Positions 1-8,843 of a DNA stretch of 48,362 bases are shown in pieces. Position 1 is the stretch's first letter, and each line of letters starts with the position of its first letter. Both the position numbers and the translations under genes were made by a program. A model generated the notes under the pieces. It was not told the origin of the DNA. It ran no database searches and was given only the letters and a program-made list of their open reading frames with translations. This DNA is from a virus. The DNA is taken from positions 1 to 48,362 of IMG/VR virus record IMGVR_UViG_3300049827_000089. One strand, given 5' to 3'.

Positions 1-203
1 GGCTCTACTTGTGCTGGTTCAGCCTGAGTAGGTTCTGCGCTTGTTTGAGTTGGTTCAGTCTGAGTATCTGCAGCGTCTGCTTTAACGGGTTCTGCAGGTG
101 TTGGCTCAGTCTGAGTTGGCTCTGTTTGTGTTGGTTCTACTGATGTGTTTGGGTCACTTGAGTAACTTGACACATCAAATGGATTGATGTCTTGCTCTGC
201 CAT
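1..203 (-). CDS. Pro/Thr/Glu-rich protein downstream of portal (partial)
   Basis: The gene starts with ATG at 203 and runs off the left edge, so only the first 67 residues are visible. After about 20 ordinary residues (MAEQDINPFDVSSY...) it becomes a low-complexity tract built on the unit EPTQTEP, with Ala/Lys interruptions. It follows the portal gene in the same direction, where many phages place a scaffold, protease or internal head protein, but nothing seen here identifies it. The TATATTTGC element about 20 bases upstream could drive it separately from the portal. Real gene: fairly sure; function: unknown. Confidence 0.75.
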   Translation of the reverse strand, partial: MAEQDINPFDVSSYSSDPNTSVEPTQTEPTQTEPTPAEPVKADAADTQTEPTQTSAEPTQAEPAQVE

Positions 204-221
204 ATTGGTTTATTTTGTTAT

Positions 222-230
222 GCAAATATA
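222..230 (-). promoter_or_regulatory. Putative -7 promoter element TATATTTGC
   Basis: On the minus strand this reads TATATTTGC and fits the Bacteroidota -7 consensus TAnnTTTG. It lies 18 bases before the ATG at 203. The preceding GAATAATT is shared with the copy at 35049-35057. There is no good -33 TTTG at the usual spacing, so the promoter call is tentative. Confidence 0.4.
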
Positions 231-234
231 TAAA

Positions 235-2544
235 TTATTCTGCTTCAGTTTGTTGCGCCTCTTGTTCTTGCGCTGCTTGTTGCTGTTGCATCATCATTTC
301 CTCCATTTCTTTTTGCTGCTTCTTAGCAAAAAATGCATCAACTACTGCTTTCATTTCTGGACTAAGTGGTCTTCCTAGTTCATATGATTTAAGCAAGGCA
401 AGTTGTACAAACTCTTGCTCAGACAACTCTTGCTTCATCTTCATTTCTGTACTAACAACAGCTAGTTTACCTTGAGCTTCTATTTGTTGCAATTGTGCAT
501 CTGCTTGAGCCTTAGCTTGAATAGACTGCTGTTGAGCTTGTGCATTCATTTCTGAATTACGTTGCGCCTTCTCCATCTCAGCCTTTTCTTTATTCTTCTT
601 AGCCTTTGTAAGATACATTTCTGCAAGCTTAGTATTCTTAATACTACGAATTCTAAATGCATCTTCAAATTCCATCATACCTGCAGACAATGCTGTTTGA
701 ATCATACCTTCTAAGAATTGTCTTTCTTTCTCGTCTGGCATTACTTCAATCTTCACATCAAAGTGTCTTCCTTTTACCTTATCTGGCGTTAAATAGTCTT
801 CGTATTGCTTGCCACCATAAGAAACAGAATCATATAACAATAATGAAATCTTGAATGCAGTTTGTTGGTATAAGCTTAAGTAAGCATCATAGATAAAGTC
901 AGTAGCATTGTTAGATGCTTGAATTTGCGCTTGTTGTACACCTAAACCTAATTTAGGGTTTACGCCAGAACCTTCTCTATATTCATTAACTCCGATTTCA
1001 TCACGTAAGCGCTCAAGATAGTGGTTATAAACCATAATCAATTGTTGGATTTGGCTTACACTGCCAGTATTAGGAGCTTCTTGAATAGGCACACCGTTTT
1101 GGTTATCTCCATCTTCAGTTCTACGCTTGTAGTAGATATTACCTGTTTGGTCGTAAACAGCTTGTAACTCTAATGGGCTTAACGCCTTAGCTTGTCCGAT
1201 GTTAATGTCAGACAATGAGTCAATATCTATAATTAAACCTGAAGGTCTAAGTTTTGCAATTAACTGCTGAATCTTCAAGTGAGCTAAAGTCATCTGGCGA
1301 ATAGAAGTCTCCATTCTTTCAGGGATAGCCATATTCTCTAAATCCAAATTCTCGTGCATATATACGCTATAGCTAAAGAATGCATCAGCAATCTCTTTAG
1401 TAGTAGAAGGCTTAATCATATTCTTAGCAACACCCCACTCTAACATAGTATCTGTATTCAATACATATACACCACGATAGATAACATACATATCCTTGGT
1501 AATCAATTCTTTATTATCACCTAATCTTTGAGGAGCTTTATCTTTTCTATCAACAGCTGTAAGGTTACCATACTTGTTAGTCTTGGCTTGATACATCATA
1601 CTGTCTATAGTCTTGATTTCGTAGTCTAATACATCTACAGTCCAATCGTCATATGGTCTATCAATAGAATATCTAAATCTATCGTCCCACTTAACAGACT
1701 GAGTATATTGTTTAGCTTGTTTAGCTAACTGCCAAATCTTTTCTTCTGGCATATTAGGATACTGGTTTCTAATGTCTACTAATTTCATAGACAATACCTC
1801 ACCTATAAACGAAACGTCACGAAAATCATCGTAGTTAGAAAATCCATAAAAACTATTCTCTGGAACAACACGTCTAACGTTTATTTTACCATTAACTCCT
1901 GTACCTACTTTTGTAGCACCTAAACCTGTTTCAGATATATCTTCTAATAACTTACGCTTGATTACAGGCCATCCGTTTTCATAAAATACGTAATCACAGC
2001 CTTTCTCAAATAATATTTCTTCTGGTAATTGGTATTCTAAGCCAAAGTATAATTCTAATTCATCGTAGTCTTGAGGAGTAAACTGACCGTCTGCAATTAA
2101 CTTTACGCCAGTTTGAGCTTCCATACCCTTAATCTCTTCGCCAAAGTTCATTCTAAACTCAGCATCGTCTCTATCGTATTTCTTTCTTTCAACAGATACT
2201 GGGTCAATTGCTGTAGCGCGAACTTTCTCTTCACGCTTCATAAATCCACCGATAATAACCTGCATAAACTTAGGAGCAATTGCAGGTGCCTTCATATCTA
2301 GGTTTACAAACGCCTCTTTGCCATCTACGTTTAATAAGTCAAGAAACTCCTGCATAGGTTGCTTACCTCTAGAGAACTTCCTGTTCTTTTCAAACTTTTT
2401 ATTACGTCTGGTGAAATAACCACTATTGTAGGCTTTTTGTAAGAATTTAGATATCTTTAAGCCTTCTTCAGTATCTCTCTTTAATTTGGAGTTACCTAGG
2501 TGGAAATTTAATATTTCCTTTGTTGTTTCTTTATTATCGCTCAT
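235..2544 (-). CDS. Portal protein
   Basis: This 769-residue protein lies directly downstream of the large terminase gene, the usual portal position. It has the profile of long portals of Bacteroidota phages: a basic N-terminus with GKQPMQEFLDLL, then PAIAPKFMQVIIGGFMKR, a mixed alpha/beta body, and a long C-terminal helical tail rich in Gln, Glu and Lys (about residues 650-769). The portal forms the dodecameric ring through which DNA enters and leaves the capsid. The call rests on position, length and general resemblance to crAss-like/podovirus portals, not on a short diagnostic motif. ATG start; TAnnTTTG-like elements (TACTTTTG) lie just upstream. Confidence 0.8.
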   Translation of the reverse strand: MSDNKETTKEILNFHLGNSKLKRDTEEGLKISKFLQKAYNSGYFTRRNKKFEKNRKFSRGKQPMQEFLDLLNVDGKEAFVNLDMKAPAIAPKFMQVIIGGFMKREEKVRATAIDPVSVERKKYDRDDAEFRMNFGEEIKGMEAQTGVKLIADGQFTPQDYDELELYFGLEYQLPEEILFEKGCDYVFYENGWPVIKRKLLEDISETGLGATKVGTGVNGKINVRRVVPENSFYGFSNYDDFRDVSFIGEVLSMKLVDIRNQYPNMPEEKIWQLAKQAKQYTQSVKWDDRFRYSIDRPYDDWTVDVLDYEIKTIDSMMYQAKTNKYGNLTAVDRKDKAPQRLGDNKELITKDMYVIYRGVYVLNTDTMLEWGVAKNMIKPSTTKEIADAFFSYSVYMHENLDLENMAIPERMETSIRQMTLAHLKIQQLIAKLRPSGLIIDIDSLSDINIGQAKALSPLELQAVYDQTGNIYYKRRTEDGDNQNGVPIQEAPNTGSVSQIQQLIMVYNHYLERLRDEIGVNEYREGSGVNPKLGLGVQQAQIQASNNATDFIYDAYLSLYQQTAFKISLLLYDSVSYGGKQYEDYLTPDKVKGRHFDVKIEVMPDEKERQFLEGMIQTALSAGMMEFEDAFRIRSIKNTKLAEMYLTKAKKNKEKAEMEKAQRNSEMNAQAQQQSIQAKAQADAQLQQIEAQGKLAVVSTEMKMKQELSEQEFVQLALLKSYELGRPLSPEMKAVVDAFFAKKQQKEMEEMMMQQQQAAQEQEAQQTEAE

Positions 2545-2570
2545 AAGTATAGCAAAAGTACAAAATTACA

Positions 2571-4589
2571 TTACACAGTAATCTTGTATGTTTTTAATGG
2601 TAAAGAAGAGAGTTTTACTTCCTCTTTGTGACTTTCCAAAGATACACCAGAAAGTAGACTAATCATAAAGGCAATACTTCGGTCAAATGGAGTTCGGTTC
2701 TCGTGGTCGTACGCCAGCAACTCTTCCAGTAAGTCAACGAAATATATTTTATGACTATGGTTCTCTACGTAAGATATTGCTGTGTCTAATTGCCTAGCCA
2801 TAGCAAATGCATCCGCAGAAGCTACCCCGTACTTTCCAGGGCCACCTTGTCTTCTCTTGAATCTGTCTACAGCTGCCTGTGGCGTCTTCAAAAGAAATGC
2901 TCTAAATCCTTTATTCTGGAAATAGTCTACGAAATCGTCACCGACGTCATTCTCGTAACAAGCCTTGTATCCATAAAATACAGCTGCTTTTAACATCTCG
3001 TCGTGAAACATACTTTTTAGTCTAGGTCTTCCCACATATTCGGCAATAGGCATCCCTGTATTCTCAGGGTCTTTCATATCTAGCTTCTCAAATATGTAGC
3101 ACGCTCCCATAGAGCCCTTACCGCTAATTACAGAAGACTTGAATGGGTCAATACCACTTGAGTAGATGTGGTTATTAGCAGGAGTCTTAACGCCACCTAC
3201 TTCTACCCACTTGTTTTGCATTTCCTTTGGTGGAAACTTATGTATTAGCCAGTTACCTTCTTTATCGTCAGACCAGTCTACAGTCTTATCGTCTTTCCAA
3301 TAAAAACGTACTCTACGCATAGCAAGTCTTTCTTCTTTTAAGAAATCTAACTGGTTGTATATTTTCTCTGCGTTGAAGTAACACTTCTTAGCATCAATCA
3401 TAAAGGCTTCATTCTCGTCAAACGGATTCATACGAATCTCTTCCGATAACTGTTCTTTATCTGTAATTAGTTTACGCTGGTTGATAAGATAGTCTTTGCT
3501 ACCCATTTCTATCTTGATGCCAAATCTTTCGTAAATGTATTTCTTTTGTCTTTCTGTAGGTGCTTCTATAATAGACTTCCCATACTCGTCTATAAAACCT
3601 TCGTATCCATCATATGCAGGACAAAAGTATCTGTATAATCCAGATGCAGTCATTGCATTTTCAAACTGATTAGACGCGTCGTATAGTTTCTTGTAAGGTC
3701 CACCACCAGACTTAGCATCATTCGCTGTAGATGGTATCAAACAAAATCCTACTTTGATTGCACCACGACCCATCGTCTTTTTTACGATAGGCCAGTATTG
3801 GTTTACGGAAACTTCTTTAGGCCACTTACCAGCCTCGTCCATTAGTAAAGCCGTAACACGACCTGAATCGTACGAGTTAAGGGCAGTATTCTTAAAATTG
3901 ATTTTTGACTCCAAGCCAATGTCATCATCAAATACCTTTCCCTTCTCACGACCCTTCGTCTTACGTTTATCTTTTTTCTTTTTGAATACCAACTCTGTCT
4001 TAGTCTCTTCATCTTCTGCTCTAGGTTTTAAAAATATAGGTAAGTTACGGTATCCGTTCATTACCATATATACAAACGCATCACTGGCATCCTTACCTGT
4101 CTTAGATATGATACCACAGAATGATTTACGTTTAGTGATTGATTTCCATACCAAGTATGCTGTAGCTTGCGAGGTAGCACCTTCACGACGCTTCTTAATC
4201 CTTACTATACCAAAACAGTAGGGTAATGATTCAGCGTGGTCTTGGAAATAAAAATATTTTCTGTCTACATCTCTATAGTCTGGATTAGAGCCATCTTCTA
4301 GTGTCCAGTAGTTTAAATAGAAATAGTGTAGCCCTGTTATGTACGTAGATTCACCGTCATTCATAAACCAGTACCCATTGTTTATGCGGCCCCACTCTTG
4401 AATAACGAAGTCTCTTTGTTCATCCGTGTATATAGGATTTCCATCTTCATCAAACTCTAATTCTTCAAAGAAATCAGGTATATCTGCACGGTAAAACTTT
4501 TGGTCTTCCTGCTCTAACTCCTGATTATCTATAACAGATGGCCTCTCAGGTAATTTGTACTTAATTCCGTACACTTCTACACTACTCAT
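2571..4589 (-). CDS. terL: Terminase large subunit (packaging ATPase/nuclease)
   Basis: The protein is the DNA-packaging motor with ATPase and headful or cos nuclease domains. A Walker A-like segment RREGATS occurs near residues 134-140 (the deviant form common in TerL). A clear Walker B, TALLMDEAGKW, lies near residues 246-256, and a C-terminal nuclease region begins around SSGIDPF with acidic residues in ENDVGDDF and ADAFAMA. I use the ATG at 4589 (672 residues), which overlaps the upstream stop as ATGAGTAG. A TTG 30 bases further upstream stays in frame but would create a long overlap. Gene order with the portal supports the call. Confidence 0.93.
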   Translation of the reverse strand: MSSVEVYGIKYKLPERPSVIDNQELEQEDQKFYRADIPDFFEELEFDEDGNPIYTDEQRDFVIQEWGRINNGYWFMNDGESTYITGLHYFYLNYWTLEDGSNPDYRDVDRKYFYFQDHAESLPYCFGIVRIKKRREGATSQATAYLVWKSITKRKSFCGIISKTGKDASDAFVYMVMNGYRNLPIFLKPRAEDEETKTELVFKKKKDKRKTKGREKGKVFDDDIGLESKINFKNTALNSYDSGRVTALLMDEAGKWPKEVSVNQYWPIVKKTMGRGAIKVGFCLIPSTANDAKSGGGPYKKLYDASNQFENAMTASGLYRYFCPAYDGYEGFIDEYGKSIIEAPTERQKKYIYERFGIKIEMGSKDYLINQRKLITDKEQLSEEIRMNPFDENEAFMIDAKKCYFNAEKIYNQLDFLKEERLAMRRVRFYWKDDKTVDWSDDKEGNWLIHKFPPKEMQNKWVEVGGVKTPANNHIYSSGIDPFKSSVISGKGSMGACYIFEKLDMKDPENTGMPIAEYVGRPRLKSMFHDEMLKAAVFYGYKACYENDVGDDFVDYFQNKGFRAFLLKTPQAAVDRFKRRQGGPGKYGVASADAFAMARQLDTAISYVENHSHKIYFVDLLEELLAYDHENRTPFDRSIAFMISLLSGVSLESHKEEVKLSSLPLKTYKITV

Positions 4590-5199
4590 CTTCAAAATGT
4601 TTTTTAGTGAATTTGTCAATCTTGGTAAACATAGTTATACCTGTACCTGTTAAGGCAAACAGCTTTCTAGTTCCCTGAGTTGATGGTACGTTTACAACGT
4701 AGCCTTTTTTAACCATACGATTGTTCATAGCGTAAAATGTTAAAGTCATTCCTTCCCAGTCTCTTTTAAAGTCGTTAGTTCCATAAAAATTATACGTACC
4801 TGCCCACAATAAAAAAGCACACTCGTTCAAAGATAAACCTATAATATCTGTTACAACATTAATCTTGTTTAGGAATGTATACATATCTATGATACGACCA
4901 TCCCTTTCTTTTATCTGTACTATAGCTTCTTGGTATCCTGCTTTTTTAGCCTGAACTACCTTTGAGCGTATGTGTCTTTGTAGATTATTAATATGCTTTT
5001 CCTTTCCGTATACGCGTTGTTTCTCCTTAAACAGCTTATAGCTTAGTTTGCCGTAACGCTCGTTTTTATGCTTAATAACCTTAGCCTTTTTTTCTTTAGA
5101 ATTTTTATGCAGTCTATTGAGTCTTTTGATTTCTTCTTGAGACTCTCTGTAGGCTTCGTATAATTCTGAATGAGGACTGTTTTTGGTTATATACTTCAT
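4582..5199 (-). CDS. Candidate terminase small subunit (coiled coil plus winged helix)
   Basis: This 205-residue protein lies immediately upstream of terL and overlaps it by 8 bases. The first ~100 residues are strongly basic and predicted helical/coiled coil. The C-terminal half (LSLNECAFLLWAG ... MVKKGYVVNV ... RKLFALTGTGITM) looks like a MarR-type winged helix, with a recognition-helix region, a wing and a final helix. DNA binding plus position suggests a small terminase subunit that recognises the packaging site, but the sequence alone does not prove it; a transcription regulator is the alternative. Confidence 0.6.
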   Translation of the reverse strand: MKYITKNSPHSELYEAYRESQEEIKRLNRLHKNSKEKKAKVIKHKNERYGKLSYKLFKEKQRVYGKEKHINNLQRHIRSKVVQAKKAGYQEAIVQIKERDGRIIDMYTFLNKINVVTDIIGLSLNECAFLLWAGTYNFYGTNDFKRDWEGMTLTFYAMNNRMVKKGYVVNVPSTQGTRKLFALTGTGITMFTKIDKFTKKHFEDE

Positions 5200-5489
5200 C
5201 GTACCAATTGTTCAATTAAAGGTTTTTGACGCGTCTTGTCTTTTTCTTCGTCACCAGTTAGCGCATTATCAATCTTTAGCTTTTTCATAACGTCGTTGAT
5301 TTCTCCAACGCTAGCAAACAGCTTAAGTACACGCTCCCAGGAGCTATCTTGTCTATCTGACAAATCTAGTCTAGATAAGTTGCTATTGTTTAATAGGATG
5401 GTGATTTCGTTTAGTTTACGATTGAGTGCGTAGTATGCACCAACAATGCCGTCTTCTTCGTACAGCTTTAGTTTTTCTTTATCAGTCAT
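5196..5489 (-). CDS. Hypothetical protein, head/packaging operon
   Basis: This 97-residue soluble protein has a charged, largely helical sequence (MTDKEKLKLYEEDGIVGAYYALNRKLNEI...). It overlaps the next gene by ATGA and the previous gene by one base, so it is translationally coupled inside the packaging operon. I recognise no family; a head-assembly or small terminase accessory role is only a guess from position. Confidence 0.75.
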   Translation of the reverse strand: MTDKEKLKLYEEDGIVGAYYALNRKLNEITILLNNSNLSRLDLSDRQDSSWERVLKLFASVGEINDVMKKLKIDNALTGDEEKDKTRQKPLIEQLVR

Positions 5490-6115
5490 TAGTATCCTCT
5501 TTTATCAAAGTCGTGGTCAATAGCAAGGCAGTCAATACACTTAAGGCGTATAATGCTTTCTTGTTTGCCGTTTAGATTATGGGTCATTTCGTAGTCGGCA
5601 TACTTATATGTAATTACTACGTCATCTACATTAAAGGCTAATTCAGAATCTGGCTTTGCCTTGATGCGTAATTTATTGTGTATCTTGATGGGTTCTGTAT
5701 TTAGTATGATACCACCCTTTGTGATGTTATCTGGTTCATACAGTCTTTCAGCTAATAGGTAGCCATCAATAGGAATTACCTTACCGTCTTTAAATCCAAA
5801 GTAGATAAATTGTTCTTCTACTGAGAAGAGTTTGTAACCGTCAGGGATGTTGTCGTATACCAATTCGCATTCGTTCCCCATACTGCTGTGGTGTGCCAAT
5901 ACATAAGTTCCTGCTTTTAAGTTTTTGTAATCTGTAAGTAAAATGCCTTGAGTGATATTTGTTACCCTGCTATCCCAAGAGTAGTCAGTAGCGATTTCTA
6001 AATTAATAGACTTTCCGTCTCCTAGATTTAGTTTGTGATTTTTTTTATCCTCTGGCTTTGAAAGTACGATAACACGTTTGCCAACAGGCTTAATCTTGTT
6101 AAATAGATGTTTCAT
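5489..6115 (-). CDS. GroES-like co-chaperonin domain protein
   Basis: This 208-residue protein seems to hold two GroES-like beta-barrel modules. The first begins IKPVGKRVIVLSKPE. The second, after about residue 120, begins with IDGYLLAERLYEPDNITKGGIIL, which matches the GroES pattern of an N-terminal strand followed by a mobile loop and GGIIL. Several phages carry GroES analogues that fold capsid proteins with host GroEL. A tandem arrangement in one chain is unusual. The first module is more diverged, so the call for it is weaker. It lies in the head operon, which fits a role in capsid folding. Confidence 0.6.
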   Translation of the reverse strand: MKHLFNKIKPVGKRVIVLSKPEDKKNHKLNLGDGKSINLEIATDYSWDSRVTNITQGILLTDYKNLKAGTYVLAHHSSMGNECELVYDNIPDGYKLFSVEEQFIYFGFKDGKVIPIDGYLLAERLYEPDNITKGGIILNTEPIKIHNKLRIKAKPDSELAFNVDDVVITYKYADYEMTHNLNGKQESIIRLKCIDCLAIDHDFDKRGY

Positions 6116-6130
6116 TTGCTTTGGTTATAC

Positions 6131-6139
6131 GCAAATATA
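6131..6139 (-). promoter_or_regulatory. Putative -7 promoter element TATATTTGC
   Basis: Minus-strand TATATTTGC lies 15 bases before the ATG at 6115 and is followed by GTATAAC. It is one of five identical nonamers found in short gaps before late genes in this window. Confidence 0.4.
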
Positions 6140-6156
6140 CGATAAGATTCGTATCC

Positions 6157-6462
6157 TTATCTGAAACGTTCTCCTTTGCCTGAGCTTCTGCCAGAGCGGT
6201 ATACTTGTGAACCAGGAGACCATAGGTGATGGTATGCCCACCATCCTGCTGTTAATCTAGATGCGTTTGCTGATTTAGCGTGACGCTTTCTATAATTTCT
6301 TCTAGCCTCTGCGCTATAGTTAGAAGAGTATCCTTTAGCACCAAATCTTATGATGCGCACTCTGTCGCCTTCCTTAGCTAGTACTACTTTTTTGTGAACG
6401 CCATCATTAGCATTCTTAGGTTTATTATAACCTGCAAATCTTTCACCGCGATACTCTACCAT
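6157..6462 (-). CDS. Conserved small basic phage protein
   Basis: The 101-residue protein carries the pattern VVLAKEGDRVRIIRFGAKG ... SAEARRNYRKRHAK ... TAGWWAYHHLWS. I recognise this as a family widespread in phage head/packaging regions (RFG..G...EARR..RxRHAK...WA....W). Its function is unknown to me. It is very basic, so it may contact nucleic acid. Its ATG overlaps the upstream stop (ATGGTAG). Confidence 0.8.
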   Translation of the reverse strand: MVEYRGERFAGYNKPKNANDGVHKKVVLAKEGDRVRIIRFGAKGYSSNYSAEARRNYRKRHAKSANASRLTAGWWAYHHLWSPGSQVYRSGRSSGKGERFR

Positions 6463-6596
6463 TTGTTAGACTTTAATTTTGAATACTGTTTAGGAGGAAT
6501 AGTAGATTTAGACTTAGGTCTTGAAATACCCATAGCCTTTCTAGCATTGATATTGTTTACCAAACTATTCTTTACTCCAAGTTTATTAGTTTTCAT
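6456..6596 (-). CDS. Small basic phage protein (46 aa)
   Basis: ATG at 6596 gives MKTNKLGVKNSLVNNI... with a middle NARKAMGISRPKSKS and an end ...KLKSNKW, 46 residues. It overlaps the upstream gene by ATGA and the downstream gene by 7 bases, which supports real translation. The ARKxxGxSRPKSxST pattern recurs in small proteins of similar phage operons. Function unknown. Confidence 0.65.
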   Translation of the reverse strand: MKTNKLGVKNSLVNNINARKAMGISRPKSKSTIPPKQYSKLKSNKW

Positions 6597-6718
6597 CGTC
6601 CTTGGCCTTTATACGCCTTTGGCTTAGGCGTGTGTTTATTAAATGACTTCTTTGCGCTGCCACACTTGCGTTTGCCAAACGAAACTTTTTGACTGCTATT
6701 TTTAGTTGATTTTGACAC
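6593..6718 (-). CDS. Small basic phage protein (41 aa, GTG start)
   Basis: The GTG at 6718 gives VSKSTKNSSQKVSFGKRK, then CGSAKKSFNKHTPKPKAYKGQGR. The ending KPKxYxGQGR is a recurring signature of tiny basic proteins in Bacteroidota phage packaging operons. It overlaps the previous gene by 17 bases and the next by ATGA. No ATG is available, so the GTG start is inferred. Confidence 0.6.
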   Translation of the reverse strand: MSKSTKNSSQKVSFGKRKCGSAKKSFNKHTPKPKAYKGQGR

Positions 6719-6965
6719 CTCTACGTTTTACAAATGATTCAAATTCGTCCTTAGACATTTCTATTTCGTTCCCGTTTCTGTCTTTTACCTTATAGGTCTT
6801 TGTACCTTTAACGTCTTTAACAAATGCAGGAGCTTCGTTCTTTACTTTTATTTTACCTGAAGTAATATCATTGATTCTTTGGATAAACTCTTCTCTGTTA
6901 TACATCTTAGTTGTATCCTGGTCTTTTTTAGACTTGATAACTTCTGTCATTCTTTTTAAGTTCAT
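6702..6965 (-). CDS. Hypothetical protein
   Basis: The protein has 87 residues, is basic and is predicted mostly helical, with a short beta-like stretch GTKTYKVKDRNGNEIEM and then MSKDEFESFVKRRG. The distance to the previous gene is only five bases. I see no family match; it belongs to the run of small charged proteins between the peptidase and the GroES-like gene. Confidence 0.7.
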   Translation of the reverse strand: MNLKRMTEVIKSKKDQDTTKMYNREEFIQRINDITSGKIKVKNEAPAFVKDVKGTKTYKVKDRNGNEIEMSKDEFESFVKRRGVKIN

Positions 6966-6970
6966 TATAT

Positions 6971-7246
6971 TTACTTTTTATTTAGCTTTTTAAGTTCAGC
7001 TTCTGTTAAATCCTTAGATGCTGTAGAGTCAGCTGGATTGTTCATTTCTTTAAATCTGTTCATCTTTTGAGTTAAGGCTAAGCTAGGGCTAGAACTTTTA
7101 TAGTATCTAGTACCTTCTGGTCTCTTTCTCTTAGAAACCATAGTGTATCCTTTCTCGTCTTTGGTAACGTAGTCTTTGTCGTCATCTTCCTCTTCTTGTT
7201 CAGAAGCTCTCTTATTTAAGATTGATATAAGTTTTTTAGCTGACAT
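6971..7246 (-). CDS. Hypothetical charged protein
   Basis: The 91-residue protein has an acidic patch (SEQEEEDDDKDY) followed by a basic region (VSKRKRPEGTRYYKSS) and a helical C-terminus. It is probably partly disordered. Spacing of five bases to the preceding gene shows operon membership. No family recognised. Confidence 0.7.
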   Translation of the reverse strand: MSAKKLISILNKRASEQEEEDDDKDYVTKDEKGYTMVSKRKRPEGTRYYKSSSPSLALTQKMNRFKEMNNPADSTASKDLTEAELKKLNKK

Positions 7247-7251
7247 TATAT

Positions 7252-7542
7252 TTATTTTGTAATTATTTTTCTAACCATATTCATAATATTAGACTTGTCT
7301 TTGCTGTTTTGTCTAATCTTCTCCTTCATCGCCTCTTGCTCTTGAACCTGCTTTCTAGTTTTATCCATTCTGTTTTCAACAGATTTACCTTTTTCAGCCT
7401 CGTCCATTTCTTTTTTAGATGCAGGTGTATAAGCAGCACTTCTTTTAGTATCCATTAATTGCTTTTGCATTGAAGCTGCAAACTTGTCTTCGTTAGAAGG
7501 TTTACCCATTTCGCCTACTTTCTTTTTCTTAGGAGGTATCAT
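7252..7542 (-). CDS. Hypothetical lysine-rich protein
   Basis: This 96-residue, highly charged protein (MIPPKKKKVGEMGKPSNEDK...) is probably helical and partly disordered. It lies two bases after the preceding gene's stop. No recognisable domain. Confidence 0.7.
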   Translation of the reverse strand: MIPPKKKKVGEMGKPSNEDKFAASMQKQLMDTKRSAAYTPASKKEMDEAEKGKSVENRMDKTRKQVQEQEAMKEKIRQNSKDKSNIMNMVRKIITK

Positions 7543-7544
7543 AT

Positions 7545-7733
7545 TTACTTTATTTTCTTTTTAGCGGATTTCTTAGCTGTCTTCTTAGCCACAGGTTTTT
7601 TAGCTGCAGGCTTTTTCTTTACAGCTTCTTTCTTTGCTTCAACCAATTGCTCAATAGGAGACGCGTACTCTGTAGGTACGTATTCCCATTTCTTTCCAAA
7701 TAGGTTGTTGAAGAATTCTATTATCTTTTTCAT
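7545..7733 (-). CDS. Small protein with histone H1-like Lys/Ala tail
   Basis: The 62-residue protein has an N-terminal amphipathic segment (MKKIIEFFNNLFGKKWEYV) followed by a KKPAAKKPVAKK-type tail, like bacterial H1-like and phage DNA-associated proteins. It may bind nucleic acid. A TATTTTTG element precedes the start by a few bases. Confidence 0.65.
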   Translation of the reverse strand: MKKIIEFFNNLFGKKWEYVPTEYASPIEQLVEAKKEAVKKKPAAKKPVAKKTAKKSAKKKIK

Positions 7734-7748
7734 AGATACAAAAATAAG

Positions 7749-8369
7749 TTATTTAGCCTTATACTTCGCAATCATATAGTCAGCCATATCATCTGGTACT
7801 TTTCGGTAGGACTTCTTGAATGTCTTAGGAGCCATCTCTACTAACTTAGGGTCAAAGTGTACACCTGTAGGGAACTGTTTTATAGCAGGTAGCATATGGT
7901 AACTGTATAGATATACATTAGCCTTCTTTACGTATTGCGTTATGTTTACAGGTAAGTCCCATTTGCGTATCTTATCTACGGCGCGCATCTCGCAATCCTT
8001 CTCTAGCTCCACCATATCATCAAGTACATTACGAAGCTGTGTGTTGTTCATTATGATACCACCACCTATCCAATCCCAAGTCTTACCGCACGCATCTGTC
8101 CACTTCTCCCATCTAGGGTCTGTCTTCCATTGTTCTAGATGACAAAATTCGTGAATGAGTATTTCAAACCATTCCTTAAAAGGTTTACCACACGCAACAG
8201 CCAATACCTTGTCTCTGTCACAGAAGTATCCACTGCAATCTTGTGAGAAGTCATCTGTTAAGACAACAGTCTTCGAAGGAGCAAGCATTAACTCTATGCC
8301 GTATGTTTTACATTGTCTTTTTACTGAGGCTATGAAAGGTTTGTATTCAGGAGGGATTTCGTACTTCAT
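7749..8369 (-). CDS. Putative zinc metallopeptidase (HExxH)
   Basis: This 206-residue protein contains ILIHEFCHLEQW near residues 70-81, a textbook HExxH zinc site. A later acidic helix DDMVELEKDCEMRAV near 118-132 could supply the third ligand, as in gluzincin/ImmA-like enzymes. An SprT-like or IrrE-like minimal peptidase is plausible. In a head operon it could process virion proteins, but no substrate can be read from the sequence. TAAATTTG precedes the start. Confidence 0.75.
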   Translation of the reverse strand: MKYEIPPEYKPFIASVKRQCKTYGIELMLAPSKTVVLTDDFSQDCSGYFCDRDKVLAVACGKPFKEWFEILIHEFCHLEQWKTDPRWEKWTDACGKTWDWIGGGIIMNNTQLRNVLDDMVELEKDCEMRAVDKIRKWDLPVNITQYVKKANVYLYSYHMLPAIKQFPTGVHFDPKLVEMAPKTFKKSYRKVPDDMADYMIAKYKAK

Positions 8370-8384
8370 ACCCCAAATTTAACA

Positions 8385-8843
8385 CTAAATCAGTCTCAGC
8401 CTGTTTCCGTTGAAGAATACGTTTGGGTTTACCCAGTACTCTATATTAGACCCTAGCTTCTGGGCTATAATCTTAGCTTCTATGAGTTCACTAACAGCTG
8501 TTCGTATAGTATTAGCAGAGGATATGCCTGTAGCTACCTGTATATCTGGTATATGGTATACTACGGTCTGACTGAGGGGGCGTATAGTGCAGGCACCGTA
8601 AACCAGTAGCCTCAACCCAGTACCCGATAGTCTCATTAAGTCTTTAAGATTATCTGTAAACAGCTTTGTATAGGCAGAGGTATCTGTCAGCGACATCTTG
8701 TTCTTTGGTATCTTACGTACAGCGTATAGGTCATCCCCATCCTTTAGCTGCCATACCTCCTCATTCTGTTTAGTTAGGAAATGCTTTTCTTCTAGCCCTA
8801 TAATCCTAAAAGGGCTATGTAGGTACGATTCGTACTTTTTCAT
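8385..8843 (-). CDS. RepL-like winged-helix protein
   Basis: This 152-residue protein is the first gene of the leftward operon, next to the candidate origin. The second half has a helix-turn-helix region (DIQVATGISSANTIRTAVSELIEAKII) and ends in EYWVNPNVFFNGNRLRLI. Both features resemble the C-terminus of RepL-type plasmid initiators and related Bacteroidota phage regulators. It could be a replication initiator or the regulator of the divergent promoter region. The inverted repeat 8843-8881 overlaps its start codon, which fits autoregulation but is inference. Confidence 0.65.
   Translation of the reverse strand: MKKYESYLHSPFRIIGLEEKHFLTKQNEEVWQLKDGDDLYAVRKIPKNKMSLTDTSAYTKLFTDNLKDLMRLSGTGLRLLVYGACTIRPLSQTVVYHIPDIQVATGISSANTIRTAVSELIEAKIIAQKLGSNIEYWVNPNVFFNGNRLRLI

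Noticed and set aside
3754-4221. 155-codon plus-strand ORF opposite the terminase gene
   Set aside because: Shadow of terL; the minus strand carries clear Walker motifs.
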